From NCBI GenBank assembly GCA_947501445.1, contig CANMVS010000017.1, positions 1 to 64,000 of the forward strand: a stretch of 64,000 nt of DNA, written 5' to 3'. The stretch comes from an uncultured Rhizobiaceae group bacterium. GTDB lineage: Bacteria > Pseudomonadota > Alphaproteobacteria > Rhizobiales > Rhizobiaceae. Every line of letters begins with the position of its first letter. Positions within the stretch are counted from its first letter, which is position 1. The notes under the pieces are model-generated. The model did not search any database. It was not told the DNA's origin and saw nothing but the letters and a program-made list of their open reading frames with translations. This document shows, piece after piece, positions 50,770-60,110 of this stretch. The position numbers and the translations under genes were made by a program.

Positions 50770-53409
50770 ATGACTGATTACGGCGATAGAAAGTCAATTG
50801 CATTGGCAGATGAATTCATTACTGAAGAAATTTTCAGCGCTGCAACTGTTCAAATCAGCACAATTCTGTACACAGATGATGCGTCAGGCAATGCTGCTTC
50901 AACTGCACAACCCGATGCTGCAGACAATCCGGTTGTTCTGTTACAGGCTGCGACAGATGAAACCACTTTTGATTATGATACCGCCAATCAAATTGGTGCC
51001 GGTGACGGCGGTGATGTCCTCATAGGCAGATCGGGTGTCGACTGGCTTCAGGGTGGTGATGGAGATGACATCCTTGACGGTGATATGGGCAATGACCTGC
51101 TTGATGGCGGTTATGGCAATGATACGGCATCCTATACGTTTTCCACCTCTGGCATTATTGCTGATTTGAATGCGATGGACGCCGGTTCATTCAAATATCA
51201 TGCGCTTGTCAGTGACGGTTTTGGCACGCAGGATATTCTCTACAGCATTGAAAATATTGAAGGCAGCGCGCATGACGACATCATCACAGGCAACGCGCTT
51301 GATAATATTCTGATTGGCAATGATGGCAATGACACGCTTTCCAGTGGTTTTGGATTTGATGTTCTGAGTGGCGGCAATGGGGACGACGTGCTCATAACAG
51401 GTGGCGGCCAGACCATCATGACCGGTGGCGAGGGTGCAGACACCTTCATGCTGCAGGGCGGCGAAAGCATCATAACCGATTTTGTTCCCGGCGAAGATCG
51501 TATCCACATTTCAACCAACGCCTATGGCTTTGGTGATGCCAAAGGCAATGGCGGCATTGGTGTTGACGACCTCAGTTTTGTTGTCACGGCTGATGGGTTG
51601 CAAATATATGAATATAACAATTTTGAAAATCTCATCGTAACGCTGGAATTTGATAATATCGTTGATCTGGAGGCAATACTTTCCTCAATCGATATAACGG
51701 GTGGTGGGTTTGTGCCTGAGTTGGCAGCCGAGACGGTGATCACCGTACATCCGGATGGTTCGGATCCGACATTCGAGGCAACAATAGAGGCGGCAGCCGC
51801 CTATGAGAATTTTGATGCAATAAAGAGCCACACGGAAAATCATGGCGCGCACACTTATGAACGCAAGGATATTGGCCCCTATGTTATGTCCGAGGATGAG
51901 GTGGAATTCGATAATAATTACATTAAGGGGATCGTCGATGTCCCTGGCTCAAATGTAACGATGAAATTCCATTCACTCATAATAGGCAATGCGCGAGACA
52001 ATATTATTTATGGCAATAAAGACCGCAATAAAATGGGCGGTGTGGAGGACACGATCTTCCTGGGCATCGGCAATGACACGGCCTTTGGCTTTGACAACAA
52101 GGACATCATTTATGGGGAGGCCGATCAGGATACGCTGTATGGCGGCAAGGACGAGGATCAATTGTTCGGAGGCAGTGACGGGGATCGGCTTTTCGGTGAC
52201 GAGGACAATGATGTCCTCAGTGGTGATGGCGGAAATGATATCCTTGATGGTGGGACTGGCGATGACCGGCTTTTCGGTGGCGAGGGTATTGATACGGCGT
52301 CCTATGTGAATTCCACAGGTGGTATTCACATTGATATGTCAGATACCGGCGGCGGGCCCATCGCCGAGGATGGCATGGGCGGACAGGACACATTCGATAG
52401 TATAGAGAACGTTGATGGCAGTGCCCATGACGATGTGATTACCGGCGATGCGGGTACCAATGTTCTGAACGGCAATGGTGGCAACGACCGGCTTTCGGGT
52501 GATGGCGGCGATGATGTTCTGCATGGAGGTGAAGGTGTTGACTGGCTGCTTGGTGGCGACGGAGACGATGTGCTCTATGGAGATGAAGGCGATGATTGGC
52601 TGGAAGGCGACAGTGGTACTGACTTTCTCCATGGTGGCAGTGGGATCGATACGGCATCCTACGCCAATGCCCTTGGCGGGATCACAGTTGATCTTTCAGT
52701 AACGAGCGCAACCGACGGGTCTGTGCTGGTTGAAGACGGCTACGGATCACAGGATCATTTATTCGATATTGAAAATATCACCGGCAGTGCTTTTAGCGAC
52801 ACAATTACCGGGAACAGCGGTGCCAATGTCATTGATGGCGGTGCTGGTGCAGACATTCTGGATGGTGGCGACGGGATGGACACGCTGAATTTTAACAGCG
52901 CGAATTCCGGCGTCATTGTTGACCTCGGTGCGCAGATGGTCTTTGACGACGGTTTTGGTACGCAGGACGATATATTCAATTTTGAGGGTGTGGTCGGCAG
53001 TGCCTATGATGACCATATCACCGGCAGCGCGTCAGCCGATACGCTGGCAGGAGGCGCTGGCAACGACCGGCTAATTGGTGGTGACGGTGATGATCGGTTT
53101 TTTACAAATGCAGGCAGCGACATACTGAGCGGCGGTGCTGGCGCCGATACGTTCACATTCGCGGGTGGCAGCAGCACCATCACCGACTTTCAGGTTGGAG
53201 AAGACAAGATCGTTTTGTCAGCTGAAGCCTATGGTCTTGAAGATTTTATCGGCAAGGATGATATCGAGTTTTGGGATCTGGCCTTTTTCGAAACGGACAA
53301 CGGCATCGGATTTTCCAGTTGGGATGACCAGGGCACGGCAATCGTGGTCCTTGAGGGTTACACGCTGGACGACTGGCAAATGGTGTTGGACAACATTGAG
53401 ATCGTTTGA
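50770..53409 (+). CDS. RTX-type hemolysin-like calcium-binding repeat protein
   Basis: An 879-residue acidic protein containing at least five blocks of Gly-Asp-rich nonapeptides (GGDGDDILDG, GGNGDDVLI, GGSDGDRLFG, GDEGDDWLEG, GGAGNDRLIG). These fold as calcium-filled beta-rolls. Repeated TASY...NIEGSAHDDVITG units separate them. There is no signal peptide, as expected for type I secretion, and the last residues (MVLDNIEIV) would form the secretion signal. No enzymatic domain is recognisable, so it may be an adhesin or surface-layer protein. The start at MTDYGDRK follows GGAG by eight bases. No secretion genes are adjacent. Confidence 0.88.
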   Translation: MTDYGDRKSIALADEFITEEIFSAATVQISTILYTDDASGNAASTAQPDAADNPVVLLQAATDETTFDYDTANQIGAGDGGDVLIGRSGVDWLQGGDGDDILDGDMGNDLLDGGYGNDTASYTFSTSGIIADLNAMDAGSFKYHALVSDGFGTQDILYSIENIEGSAHDDIITGNALDNILIGNDGNDTLSSGFGFDVLSGGNGDDVLITGGGQTIMTGGEGADTFMLQGGESIITDFVPGEDRIHISTNAYGFGDAKGNGGIGVDDLSFVVTADGLQIYEYNNFENLIVTLEFDNIVDLEAILSSIDITGGGFVPELAAETVITVHPDGSDPTFEATIEAAAAYENFDAIKSHTENHGAHTYERKDIGPYVMSEDEVEFDNNYIKGIVDVPGSNVTMKFHSLIIGNARDNIIYGNKDRNKMGGVEDTIFLGIGNDTAFGFDNKDIIYGEADQDTLYGGKDEDQLFGGSDGDRLFGDEDNDVLSGDGGNDILDGGTGDDRLFGGEGIDTASYVNSTGGIHIDMSDTGGGPIAEDGMGGQDTFDSIENVDGSAHDDVITGDAGTNVLNGNGGNDRLSGDGGDDVLHGGEGVDWLLGGDGDDVLYGDEGDDWLEGDSGTDFLHGGSGIDTASYANALGGITVDLSVTSATDGSVLVEDGYGSQDHLFDIENITGSAFSDTITGNSGANVIDGGAGADILDGGDGMDTLNFNSANSGVIVDLGAQMVFDDGFGTQDDIFNFEGVVGSAYDDHITGSASADTLAGGAGNDRLIGGDGDDRFFTNAGSDILSGGAGADTFTFAGGSSTITDFQVGEDKIVLSAEAYGLEDFIGKDDIEFWDLAFFETDNGIGFSSWDDQGTAIVVLEGYTLDDWQMVLDNIEIV

Positions 53410-53415
53410 CCAGAC

Positions 53416-53511
53416 CGTTTCACGTTTTGTCAGAAACGCGATAACGGTGTCCTCCTTGGATTTTATTGATGCATTCAGGTTTCGCCAATTTCGTCAAAGC
53501 CTGAATTGTTC
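53416..53511 (+). repeat. Dispersed ~95 bp intergenic repeat, copy C
   Basis: Begins seven bases after the RTX stop codon and ends 14 bp before the stop codon of the convergent DUF937 gene. The leading stem CGTTTC...GAAACG is intact; the second stem is weakened (CAGGTTTCG...CAAAGCCTG). Its place between two convergent genes fits a terminating or shielding role. Confidence 0.85.
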
Positions 53512-53524
53512 AAACGAGGGGCGT

Positions 53525-54316
53525 TTATTTCTGTTTGTCCATGCCCTTCAGGTAGCCATCAAATATCGTATCCATGTTTTTCTGGTAATCCTGCTGCACT
53601 TTGGCACCTGCATCAAACATCTGACCGAAAAACTGCTCATAGGGGTTTGCCGCATCTTCCGGTTTTTCTGCCGGTTCAGGCGGCATGCCCGGAATGCCTG
53701 CCTGCATCATATTTGCCATCATATCGGCAAAAGGGTTGGCCATCTGATCATTTTTCGACGCACCGCCGCCAAACATGTTTTCCATCATCTGACCCAGGGG
53801 GTTTGCCGCCTGACCGGTTGTGCTGGTCTGGCCCATCATCTGACTGAACATATCGGCGAAAATGTTTCCGGAACTGGGGGTTGATAGACCGGAAAGACCG
53901 GAAGCCTGTTTAAACAGTCCACCCATGAGTGTGGATGCCATGACGGGCAGCATTTGCTTGTAGATATCCTGGGCGATGCCGGTGGCCTGTTCGGCCTGTT
54001 TGGCAACGGCGCGTGAAATTTCTTTCGATCCGAACAGGTGTCCCAAAATCGCATTGCCTTCGCTAATGCCCTTGGGAGAAAAGGCCGCGCTCAAATTGTC
54101 AAAATAGTCCGCATGGTGCCCATCAGAAAGCGCCTGCATGAAATTGCCAATATCCATTGGATTGGAGGTATTGCGTTTTAAACCGGTCGAAAATGCCGGC
54201 AAAAGGGCGCCCCAGGCCTTGGTGATCTGGTCCTGATCCAATCCAAATTGCGCCGCCATGGTTTTGGCAGCTTCGCCATTTTGGGCCTGCATCATCATTT
54301 CAAATAGCGGCAACAT
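53525..54316 (-). CDS. DUF937-family protein
   Basis: A 263-residue protein of the DUF937 type. The N-terminal 150 residues are helical (MLPLFEMMMQAQNGEAAKTM then AAQFGLDQDQITKAWGALLP). The rest is rich in Met, Ala, Gly and Pro (MENMFGGGASKNDQMANPFA). No enzyme motif is visible. DUF937 proteins are of unknown function, sometimes linked to acid tolerance or YidB-like roles. Single gene, convergent with the RTX gene across a dispersed repeat. Confidence 0.8.
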   Translation of the reverse strand: MLPLFEMMMQAQNGEAAKTMAAQFGLDQDQITKAWGALLPAFSTGLKRNTSNPMDIGNFMQALSDGHHADYFDNLSAAFSPKGISEGNAILGHLFGSKEISRAVAKQAEQATGIAQDIYKQMLPVMASTLMGGLFKQASGLSGLSTPSSGNIFADMFSQMMGQTSTTGQAANPLGQMMENMFGGGASKNDQMANPFADMMANMMQAGIPGMPPEPAEKPEDAANPYEQFFGQMFDAGAKVQQDYQKNMDTIFDGYLKGMDKQK

Positions 54317-54440
54317 TTTCTCAAATCTCCCTGACGCATGCGGATAAGCAAACTACGAGCAGCCTGCTGTGTAGCATCATAGGACCAGATTTGGAGCGAT
54401 CAGGCAAATATTGAATGGCTGCAACAGCCTTCATACAAGC

Positions 54441-55814
54441 CTAATAGGCGTATTCCTTGAAGACCGGATCAACGGACCCGCCCCAGCGGCCATGGTAAAG
54501 GTCAAGCAGCTCGCCAGCAGCCGTTTTCCCACGGGCCACGGTTTCCTCAAGCGGTGCAAGGAAATGGGCTTCATCGTTGCCATCTTCATTCAACTGCTTG
54601 CGTGCCTGAAGTCCATTGCGCGAAATTGCCAGTACCTCACGCGATATCTGATGCAGGCTTTTTCCTGCAATTTCGGCATCCAGACCAAGGGTCGGCACAC
54701 TGTCACGCAGCGCCTGAACATCCGCAGCGCTCCAGTTTCGGGTCAATTGTTCTGCCGCATCCAACGCATCATCATCATAAAGCAGGCCAACCCAGAATGC
54801 CGGAAGTGCACAAATCCGGCGCCATGGACCACCATCTGCACCGCGCATTTCCAGAAACTGTTTGAGTCGAACCTCCGGAAACAGGGTCGAAAGGTGGTTG
54901 GTCCAGTCACCCATGGTGGGCATGCCATCAGACACTTCGTTGCGCAGTGCACCATTCATGAACTGGCGAAAGGTCACATGTGTGCAATCGTGGTAGTGGC
55001 CATCACGCAGGATGAAATACATCGGTACATCCAACGCCCACTCGACATAATCAGCAAAACCGAAATCATCGGAAAATACGAAGGGCAGTATCCCGGAACG
55101 GTTATTGTCTGTGTCGCGCCAGATGTCGGAACGCCAAGAAAGCAGACCGTTGGGTTTGCCTTCGGTAAAGGGTGACAGTGCAAATAGTGCCGTTGCCAGT
55201 GGCTGAAGGCGTGTGGAAACCTGCATCTTGCGGCGCATGTCACGCTCGCTGGAAAAATCCAGATTAACCTGGATCGTGCAGGTGCGGTACATCATGTCCA
55301 GGCCCTGCTTGCCTACCTTCGGCATGTAGTTGGTCATGATGTCGTAACGTGATTTGGGCATGCGCGGGGTTTGTTCGCGCGTCCATACAGGACTGCCGCC
55401 CAGCCCCAAAAAACCGATACCAAGGGGTTCGGCAATTTCGCGCAGTTGCGCCAGATGCGCGTTTGATTCACGACAGGTCTGGTGAATATTGACAAGCGGT
55501 GCTCCGGACAGTTCAAACTGCCCGCCCGGCTCCAGCGATATCGCACCCATGCCGGTTGGTTCAACCAGACCGATGATATTGCCTTCATCGGTTATTGGCT
55601 CCCAGCCGAGCACATCGCGCATACCCATCAGCAGTGCAGATATGGAATGTTCGCCACGATAGGGCACAGGGGAATGATCATTGAGAAAAAATGCAAATTT
55701 CTCGTGCTCTGTCCCGATCCGGAAATTCTGCTTCGGCTTGCAGCCTTCCGCCAGATGGGCAATCAGTTCATCGCGTGATGAAATCGGTGTCTGGTCAATT
55801 GTATCGCGGGCCAT
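54441..55814 (-). CDS. gshA: Glutamate-cysteine ligase (plant/alphaproteobacterial type)
   Basis: A 457-residue enzyme that joins glutamate and cysteine with ATP, the first step of glutathione synthesis. The GCS2/plant-type signatures are present: FRIGTEHEKFAFFLNDHSPV, EPTGMGAISLEPGGQFELSG, MYRTCTIQVNLDFSSERDMR and RSDIWRDTDNNRSGILPFVF. Length matches the class found in rhizobia and plants. ATG at 55814 is preferred to a TTG two codons earlier. It follows rsmE on the same strand, a gene order common in this order of bacteria, though 321 bp separate them. Redox regulation of the plant enzyme by a disulfide should not be assumed. Confidence 0.95.
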   Translation of the reverse strand: MARDTIDQTPISSRDELIAHLAEGCKPKQNFRIGTEHEKFAFFLNDHSPVPYRGEHSISALLMGMRDVLGWEPITDEGNIIGLVEPTGMGAISLEPGGQFELSGAPLVNIHQTCRESNAHLAQLREIAEPLGIGFLGLGGSPVWTREQTPRMPKSRYDIMTNYMPKVGKQGLDMMYRTCTIQVNLDFSSERDMRRKMQVSTRLQPLATALFALSPFTEGKPNGLLSWRSDIWRDTDNNRSGILPFVFSDDFGFADYVEWALDVPMYFILRDGHYHDCTHVTFRQFMNGALRNEVSDGMPTMGDWTNHLSTLFPEVRLKQFLEMRGADGGPWRRICALPAFWVGLLYDDDALDAAEQLTRNWSAADVQALRDSVPTLGLDAEIAGKSLHQISREVLAISRNGLQARKQLNEDGNDEAHFLAPLEETVARGKTAAGELLDLYHGRWGGSVDPVFKEYAY

Positions 55815-55987
55815 GGGCAAATAATCTCAAACTGCGGCCAATGGGGCAGTCGCTATACAGCGACCGTTGAATGGAGTTAGCTGCTTGAACTGCTTTGCCG
55901 CACTGTGCAAGCAAAAACCGTTGATCGCAGTGTTCAGTAAAAGTTGATTTATGCCAAGCGGCACCGATATTGGCCCATTTGATGGGT

Positions 55988-56011
55988 CTATGCCAGTGAC
56001 GCCTGGCATAG
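55988..56011. promoter_or_regulatory. Perfect 9-bp inverted repeat upstream of gshA
   Basis: Arms CTATGCCAG and CTGGCATAG with a six-base loop, 174 bp before the gshA start codon. The site also has a second small hairpin (CCCAT-ttg-ATGGG) beside it. It could be the end of the rsmE transcript (no T-run) or an operator. The rest of the 55815-56134 gap holds no gene that I can support. Confidence 0.45.
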
Positions 56012-56134
56012 TACATGCTTCTTTAAATCCAAATCGATATTCAGCGCCAAAGCGCCTGTATAAGGTCTGGTCTATCGGGCCAGCCGATTTACTCACCTTA
56101 TGAACATGAAAGCGTATCTTGATCAAATTCATGT

Positions 56135-56869
56135 CTACCAGTCGCCTATCGTTGCCTGCAAAACGGCCATTGCAGCAACGGCTGCAGTATCAGCACGCAG
56201 GATGCGTGGACCCAGCGGTATCGCCGTAACGAATGCGCAAGACTGTAGCAAATGGCGTTCTTCATCGGAAAATCCACCTTCCGGACCCAATAAAAGTGCA
56301 CGTTTGTTCTCTTTGACAGACTGTAGAATGGACATCGGGTTGTGTGTATTGGCGGCCTCGTCACAGTAAATGATGCGCCTGTCGGCATCCCAGTTTTCAA
56401 GCAGTTTGACCAGTTTTATGGGCTCATGGCAGTTTGGAATGGACAGTATGCCGCATTGCTCCGCAGCCTCAATGGCATTGGCGTGCAACCGGTGTGCATT
56501 AATCCGGCTGGATTGTGTGTGATGGGTCAAAACCGGTTGAATGACACCGGCGCCCATCTCCACAGCCTTTTGTACGGTATAATCCAGTCGCGCCTGTTTC
56601 AGCGGTGCAAACAGATAATGAAGGTCGGATGGTGCAGGTTGTGGCCTGACGGCCTGTTCAATATGCAGCGCGAGCCTTTTCTTGCCCGTCAAGGCAATGC
56701 GGGCCGTCCATTCTCCATCACGACCGTTAAACAAAAGAACCTCATCGCCTTCGCTCTTGCGCAGGACATTGGCCAGATAGTTGAACTGATCTTTGCTTGC
56801 GGCAATGGCTGTGTCAGCGCGCAGGTCTTCGGTCACAAACAACCTTTGCATTTTAAAGTTGGCGCGCAT
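56135..56869 (-). CDS. rsmE: 16S rRNA m3U1498 methyltransferase
   Basis: A 244-residue SPOUT-class methyltransferase. The C-terminal knot shows [16 protein letters not shown] and [20 protein letters not shown], which bind S-adenosylmethionine. The N-terminal PUA-like part contains [20 protein letters not shown]. It methylates N3 of U1498 in the 30S decoding region. The start at MRANFK follows GGAG by five bases; a further upstream ATG would add six residues. It precedes gshA on the same strand. Confidence 0.95.
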   Translation of the reverse strand: MRANFKMQRLFVTEDLRADTAIAASKDQFNYLANVLRKSEGDEVLLFNGRDGEWTARIALTGKKRLALHIEQAVRPQPAPSDLHYLFAPLKQARLDYTVQKAVEMGAGVIQPVLTHHTQSSRINAHRLHANAIEAAEQCGILSIPNCHEPIKLVKLLENWDADRRIIYCDEAANTHNPMSILQSVKENKRALLLGPEGGFSDEERHLLQSCAFVTAIPLGPRILRADTAAVAAMAVLQATIGDW

Positions 56870-56926
56870 GGCTACTCCATCAGGCATTCTCCGGTGGACT
56901 GTCTGTGCATGACATTGCCTTTGAAT

Positions 56927-57571
56927 TCAAGTCAGTGCCGAGGGATGAATAAATGGCTGATACCCTGCATGTAAAGCTGCGACAATCGATGGCGGGGTTA
57001 AAAGCCGGTAAGCGCTATTTTGCGCGCCGTGCTGTTTTACCGGGAAACCGTCCGATTGTGCATAGCCCTCGATGTGCCATTGCCGAATGCCGCCGGGCGC
57101 TACGCAAAAATACCGATCGTCATGCGCAAACATGGCACCAATCGGCAGGCCGTCAATCTGTTCACCCGAAAGGGGTGCTGGCTGTATGTTGCCAGACAGT
57201 CGTTCCCCATGCAGGCAAATGTCCATAGCGTCCGCGCCCATCGTCGGGCGTTTCAGTGCGACAGAAAAAGCCGCAGCAAATGTCTTGGCCTTCTCACGCT
57301 GGCATTCGAAGCAGGGCCTGTGCCCGGCGGCCAATGCGGTAACCTCATCCAGAAAAAACAGTTCGGTGTAGCTGTTGGGTGCCATTATCTCGCGATGGCG
57401 ACCGCGAAAACGGGTCACACAGATAATCCAGCGCCTGCTGGCCCAGCGGCGTTTTGTCAAACTTCTGGTCTCGGCATTGTGAATGCGCCCACCCCGGTTG
57501 CCCATCAACAGGCCTCTGGCGGGGTTTGATACGATGTCACCAGACGGGGTAACCCTGTTTTGCAAACTCAT
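56927..57571 (-). CDS. Uncharacterised protein with a short Cys motif (RPCFECQR)
   Basis: A 214-residue protein that I do not assign to a named family, although I believe homologues occur in other Rhizobiales. The first 45 residues contain PARGLLMGNRGGRIHNAETR. A Trp/Arg-rich segment (RRWASRRWIICVTRFRGRHR) follows, then YTELFFLDEVTALAAGHRPC and FECQREKAKTF. The AAGHRPCxxC pattern is reminiscent of the zinc site of Ada-type proteins, which hints at nucleic acid binding; that is only suggestive. It lies 57 bp upstream of rsmE on the same strand and could be co-transcribed. No signal peptide. Confidence 0.75.
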   Translation of the reverse strand: MSLQNRVTPSGDIVSNPARGLLMGNRGGRIHNAETRSLTKRRWASRRWIICVTRFRGRHREIMAPNSYTELFFLDEVTALAAGHRPCFECQREKAKTFAAAFSVALKRPTMGADAMDICLHGERLSGNIQPAPLSGEQIDGLPIGAMFAHDDRYFCVAPGGIRQWHIEGYAQSDGFPVKQHGAQNSAYRLLTPPSIVAALHAGYQPFIHPSALT

Positions 57572-57599
57572 GGCTGGGTAATTTCGCGATGTTTATTGA

Positions 57600-58223
57600 T
57601 CATTCCCAAATCGATACATCCTTGCCCTGTGCGCGCAACCGATCTGCGCGGGCATTGAGAAAGTTTTGAAAATGTGCATCGCGATAGTGACCATCGGCCA
57701 CATATTCAAACATCGACACAAAATGAAATGGTTTGAAATAGCCCGGTACAGTCATAGCGGATAGTTCCGAGCCTCGCCTGTCACCCGACAGATCAGTCTG
57801 TTTTGAAAAGAACAGAACGGTTGGCGTGAAGATGACATTCCACCTTTTGGCCAGGTCACGTTCTTCCATTGTCTGGCCATCAAAGTCCGTCACTTCGCGG
57901 GCACCATACAGGTCCAACTGCACAATCTCGAACCGGTCGCGTATGTAATCGACTATTTCGCGATCACGCAGGTTGACCTGATGCAATTCGCGGCAATAGG
58001 GACAACCATTTTGCTCAAAGATAACCACCAGTCCCTTGCCAGCCTCGGCGGCCTCTGACAGATCTTCACCAAGATCGAGAAAGGATTGAAGAAACCACTC
58101 GGGCTTGTGCATGCCATCGTCACCAACCGGTGCTTCTGGCAGTAAGGTATCATCGGCGCGCGCAAGGGGTTGGATCAGTGTGGACATGGCGAGAAAAAGC
58201 ACAGCCATAATACTGAATTTCAT
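57600..58223 (-). CDS. Periplasmic thioredoxin-like protein (SoxW-type)
   Basis: A 207-residue exported protein. Signal peptide MKFSIMAVLFLAMSTLIQPL followed by ARAD. The thioredoxin fold has the active site NGCPYCRELHQVNLRD near residue 75 and the cis-proline region FTPTVLFF. The CPYC centre and the periplasmic location point to reduction of disulfides or sulfur intermediates, as in SoxW. No sox genes are nearby. It lies 28 bp after the uncharacterised gene on the same strand, and may share its transcript. Confidence 0.85.
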   Translation of the reverse strand: MKFSIMAVLFLAMSTLIQPLARADDTLLPEAPVGDDGMHKPEWFLQSFLDLGEDLSEAAEAGKGLVVIFEQNGCPYCRELHQVNLRDREIVDYIRDRFEIVQLDLYGAREVTDFDGQTMEERDLAKRWNVIFTPTVLFFSKQTDLSGDRRGSELSAMTVPGYFKPFHFVSMFEYVADGHYRDAHFQNFLNARADRLRAQGKDVSIWE

Positions 58224-58341
58224 CTGCGTTTCTCCCCTTCTGGCTGCTGGTGATTGCCTTGATCACCAGGACCGGTTTGCTTTGTGTTACCCATTTATAG
58301 CGTCAATTGGCCTTGGTGCTCAAACTGGCATTGTTTGAAAT

Positions 58342-58974
58342 TCAAACTGTCCGGCGGGTCAGCGCTGAAAACAATCCCGCACCAATCAGAAAAACCGCCC
58401 CGGTCCGTGTTGCCGTCTGCAGGACGGATGGTTTGCGGATAATGTGTCGGGCACCGCTGGCAAGTGTCGCATAGGCCCAGGCATTGAAGATGCCGAGCAG
58501 TACGAAAATGCCCACAAATACAGCAGCTTGCGGCGCAAAATTCGCCGACGGTGTGATGAATTGCGGCACGAAGGCGACAAAGAAGATGATGCCTTTTGGA
58601 TTAAGCAGGGTTACAAGAAAAGAATCCCGAAATATCGGCCAACGTCTGTTTTCCGAAACGTCGGTTTCTATCTGTGGCACGCTGACCGGCGTGCGCCACA
58701 TCTTTATGCCGATATAGATCAAATAGGCAGCGCCAACCCACTTGATCACCGAGAATATGGTCGCAGATGCAGCCAGAATGGTGCCAACCCCGATGATAGA
58801 AAGACTGGCTGCTGCCAGGTCCCCAAGCCCAACACCCAGAACGCTGGCAAGCGCCACGCGCTTTCCATGTGCCAGTGCCTGTGAGATGACCATGATAATG
58901 GTCGGACCAGGAATAATGAGAAGAACAAAACTGGCAATTGAAAACGTTAAAAGGGTCTCAATGGAAACGGGCAT
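58342..58974 (-). CDS. LysE/RhtB-family exporter
   Basis: A 210-residue inner-membrane protein with six helices. The N-terminal family mark is IPGPTIIMVISQALAHGKRV, followed by LGDLAAASLSIIGVGTILAA and LNPKGIIFFVAFVPQFI. LysE/RhtB carriers export amino acids such as lysine, threonine or homoserine and related compounds. The substrate here is not evident. The N-terminal Met precedes the first helix directly. Same strand as the GntR regulator gene 62 bp upstream, which may regulate it. Confidence 0.9.
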   Translation of the reverse strand: MPVSIETLLTFSIASFVLLIIPGPTIIMVISQALAHGKRVALASVLGVGLGDLAAASLSIIGVGTILAASATIFSVIKWVGAAYLIYIGIKMWRTPVSVPQIETDVSENRRWPIFRDSFLVTLLNPKGIIFFVAFVPQFITPSANFAPQAAVFVGIFVLLGIFNAWAYATLASGARHIIRKPSVLQTATRTGAVFLIGAGLFSALTRRTV

Positions 58975-59036
58975 GTATCAATCCTGAACGAAGGGTGCTT
59001 CAAGTGGGACACAATGTCAGATCAGCGTCAGGGTCG

Positions 59037-59837
59037 TCAATTACCGTCCCTGATTCCTTCGGAATTGCCCGATCTTTGTTGAAGGCGCAGATTGGAAACC
59101 CGTTCCCAGTCATCGGCACGTTCGGCCTTGCGTAGTGCCTGTGCCACATATTCCATATGCGATTCTGCCGCCTTTTTTGCACTTTGCGCATTGCCCGCAA
59201 CAATCGCATCATAAATTGCAACGTGCTGCTCCAGGAGTGATCCGCTGGAAGTGGAGTATTTATAGACCAGTGAGCGGTTGAAAAAGACGCCATTGCTCAG
59301 CAGGCGATAGCATGAGCGCAGCGTATGCAACAAAATAATATTATGTGCAGCTTCGCCAACGGTGGTGTGAAATTCGACGTCCAGGGTCGCTTCGAGTTCA
59401 AAATTATCTGTGTCATGGGCACTGCGCATGGCATTGATAATATCGGTGAGCCGGCTCCTGTCAGCCTGGGTTGCCCGTTGGGCAGCAAAACCGGCCGTTA
59501 CACCTTCAATCTCACGCCTGTATTCCAGATAATCAAAGGTTGCCCGGCGATGACGCGCGATCAGATCCATCACCGGTTGACTGAAAATTTCGCCAATGAC
59601 ATCGGCAATAAATGTACCGCCGCCATGACGGCTTACCAGCAAATCACGCTGCTCGAGTATCTTCAATGCCTCTCGCAGGATGGGACGCGATACATCCATT
59701 TGTCTTGACAGTTCGCGCTCTGCAGGCAGACGGTCGTTGACCCGCAATACACCTTCCAGAATGAGCTGTTCAATCTGCAGAACGATCTCATCTGCGGTGC
59801 GGTTGTGTTCAATGCGCGAAAAAATTTGTTTGCCCAT
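59037..59837 (-). CDS. GntR-family regulator of the FCD (FadR/PdhR/LldR) type
   Basis: A 266-residue regulator. The winged helix-turn-helix is at 15-75 (LRVNDRLPAERELSRQMDVS then RPILREALKILEQRDLLVSR). The FCD effector domain has the metal-binding Asp/His layout: FELEATLDVEFHTTVGEAAH, and the late HVAIYDAIVAGNAQSAKKAA followed by ESHMEYV. ATG at 59837 is preferred to a TTG six codons earlier. It precedes a LysE-type exporter gene and is itself preceded by an inverted repeat TGGTCAA-N5-TTGTCCA, probably its own operator. FCD proteins usually sense a small organic acid such as lactate, pyruvate or glycolate. Confidence 0.9.
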   Translation of the reverse strand: MGKQIFSRIEHNRTADEIVLQIEQLILEGVLRVNDRLPAERELSRQMDVSRPILREALKILEQRDLLVSRHGGGTFIADVIGEIFSQPVMDLIARHRRATFDYLEYRREIEGVTAGFAAQRATQADRSRLTDIINAMRSAHDTDNFELEATLDVEFHTTVGEAAHNIILLHTLRSCYRLLSNGVFFNRSLVYKYSTSSGSLLEQHVAIYDAIVAGNAQSAKKAAESHMEYVAQALRKAERADDWERVSNLRLQQRSGNSEGIRDGN

Positions 59838-59937
59838 CCTGGTGAAGTGCTCCAATCCTTTGAAGGCAGTATCTGAAATGTTTCGTTGAACCGGTTTTGC
59901 GTCAGCACGTCACGATGCTAACAAAGGCAATTGAAAT

Positions 59938-59956
59938 TGGTCAACAAAATTGTCCA
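59938..59956. promoter_or_regulatory. Inverted repeat, probable operator of the GntR-type gene
   Basis: TGGTCAA (59938-59944) and TTGTCCA (59950-59956) are inverted, with one mismatch per arm and five bases between. FadR/LldR-type regulators bind TGGT-N-ACCA-like palindromes of about this length. It lies 101 bp upstream of the regulator's start codon. Confidence 0.5.
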
Positions 59957-60110
59957 GTTGCATTGTTATCTGATCAGCATTTCCAAAGATGACACTTTGA
60001 CGCAACGGTGCCCCTGTACAAACCGCTATTACAGCTTGCGTGTTAATCCCGACGCGGCATAGATATAATCCCAGGTTCCATTGAAATAACTGCAATTGCA
60101 GGGGCTACGC

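Noticed and set aside
51000-53200. Regularly spaced short repeats suggesting a CRISPR-like array
   Set aside because: They are codons for Gly-Asp-rich RTX nonapeptides inside one long reading frame. Spacing is in units of nine residues and there are no unique spacers.
54411-55175. 254-codon plus-strand open frame
   Set aside because: It is antisense to gshA, which is unambiguous.
55827-56132. 101-codon minus-strand open frame between gshA and rsmE
   Set aside because: It has no ribosome-binding site or recognisable family, and a perfect inverted repeat lies within it. It is probably intergenic.
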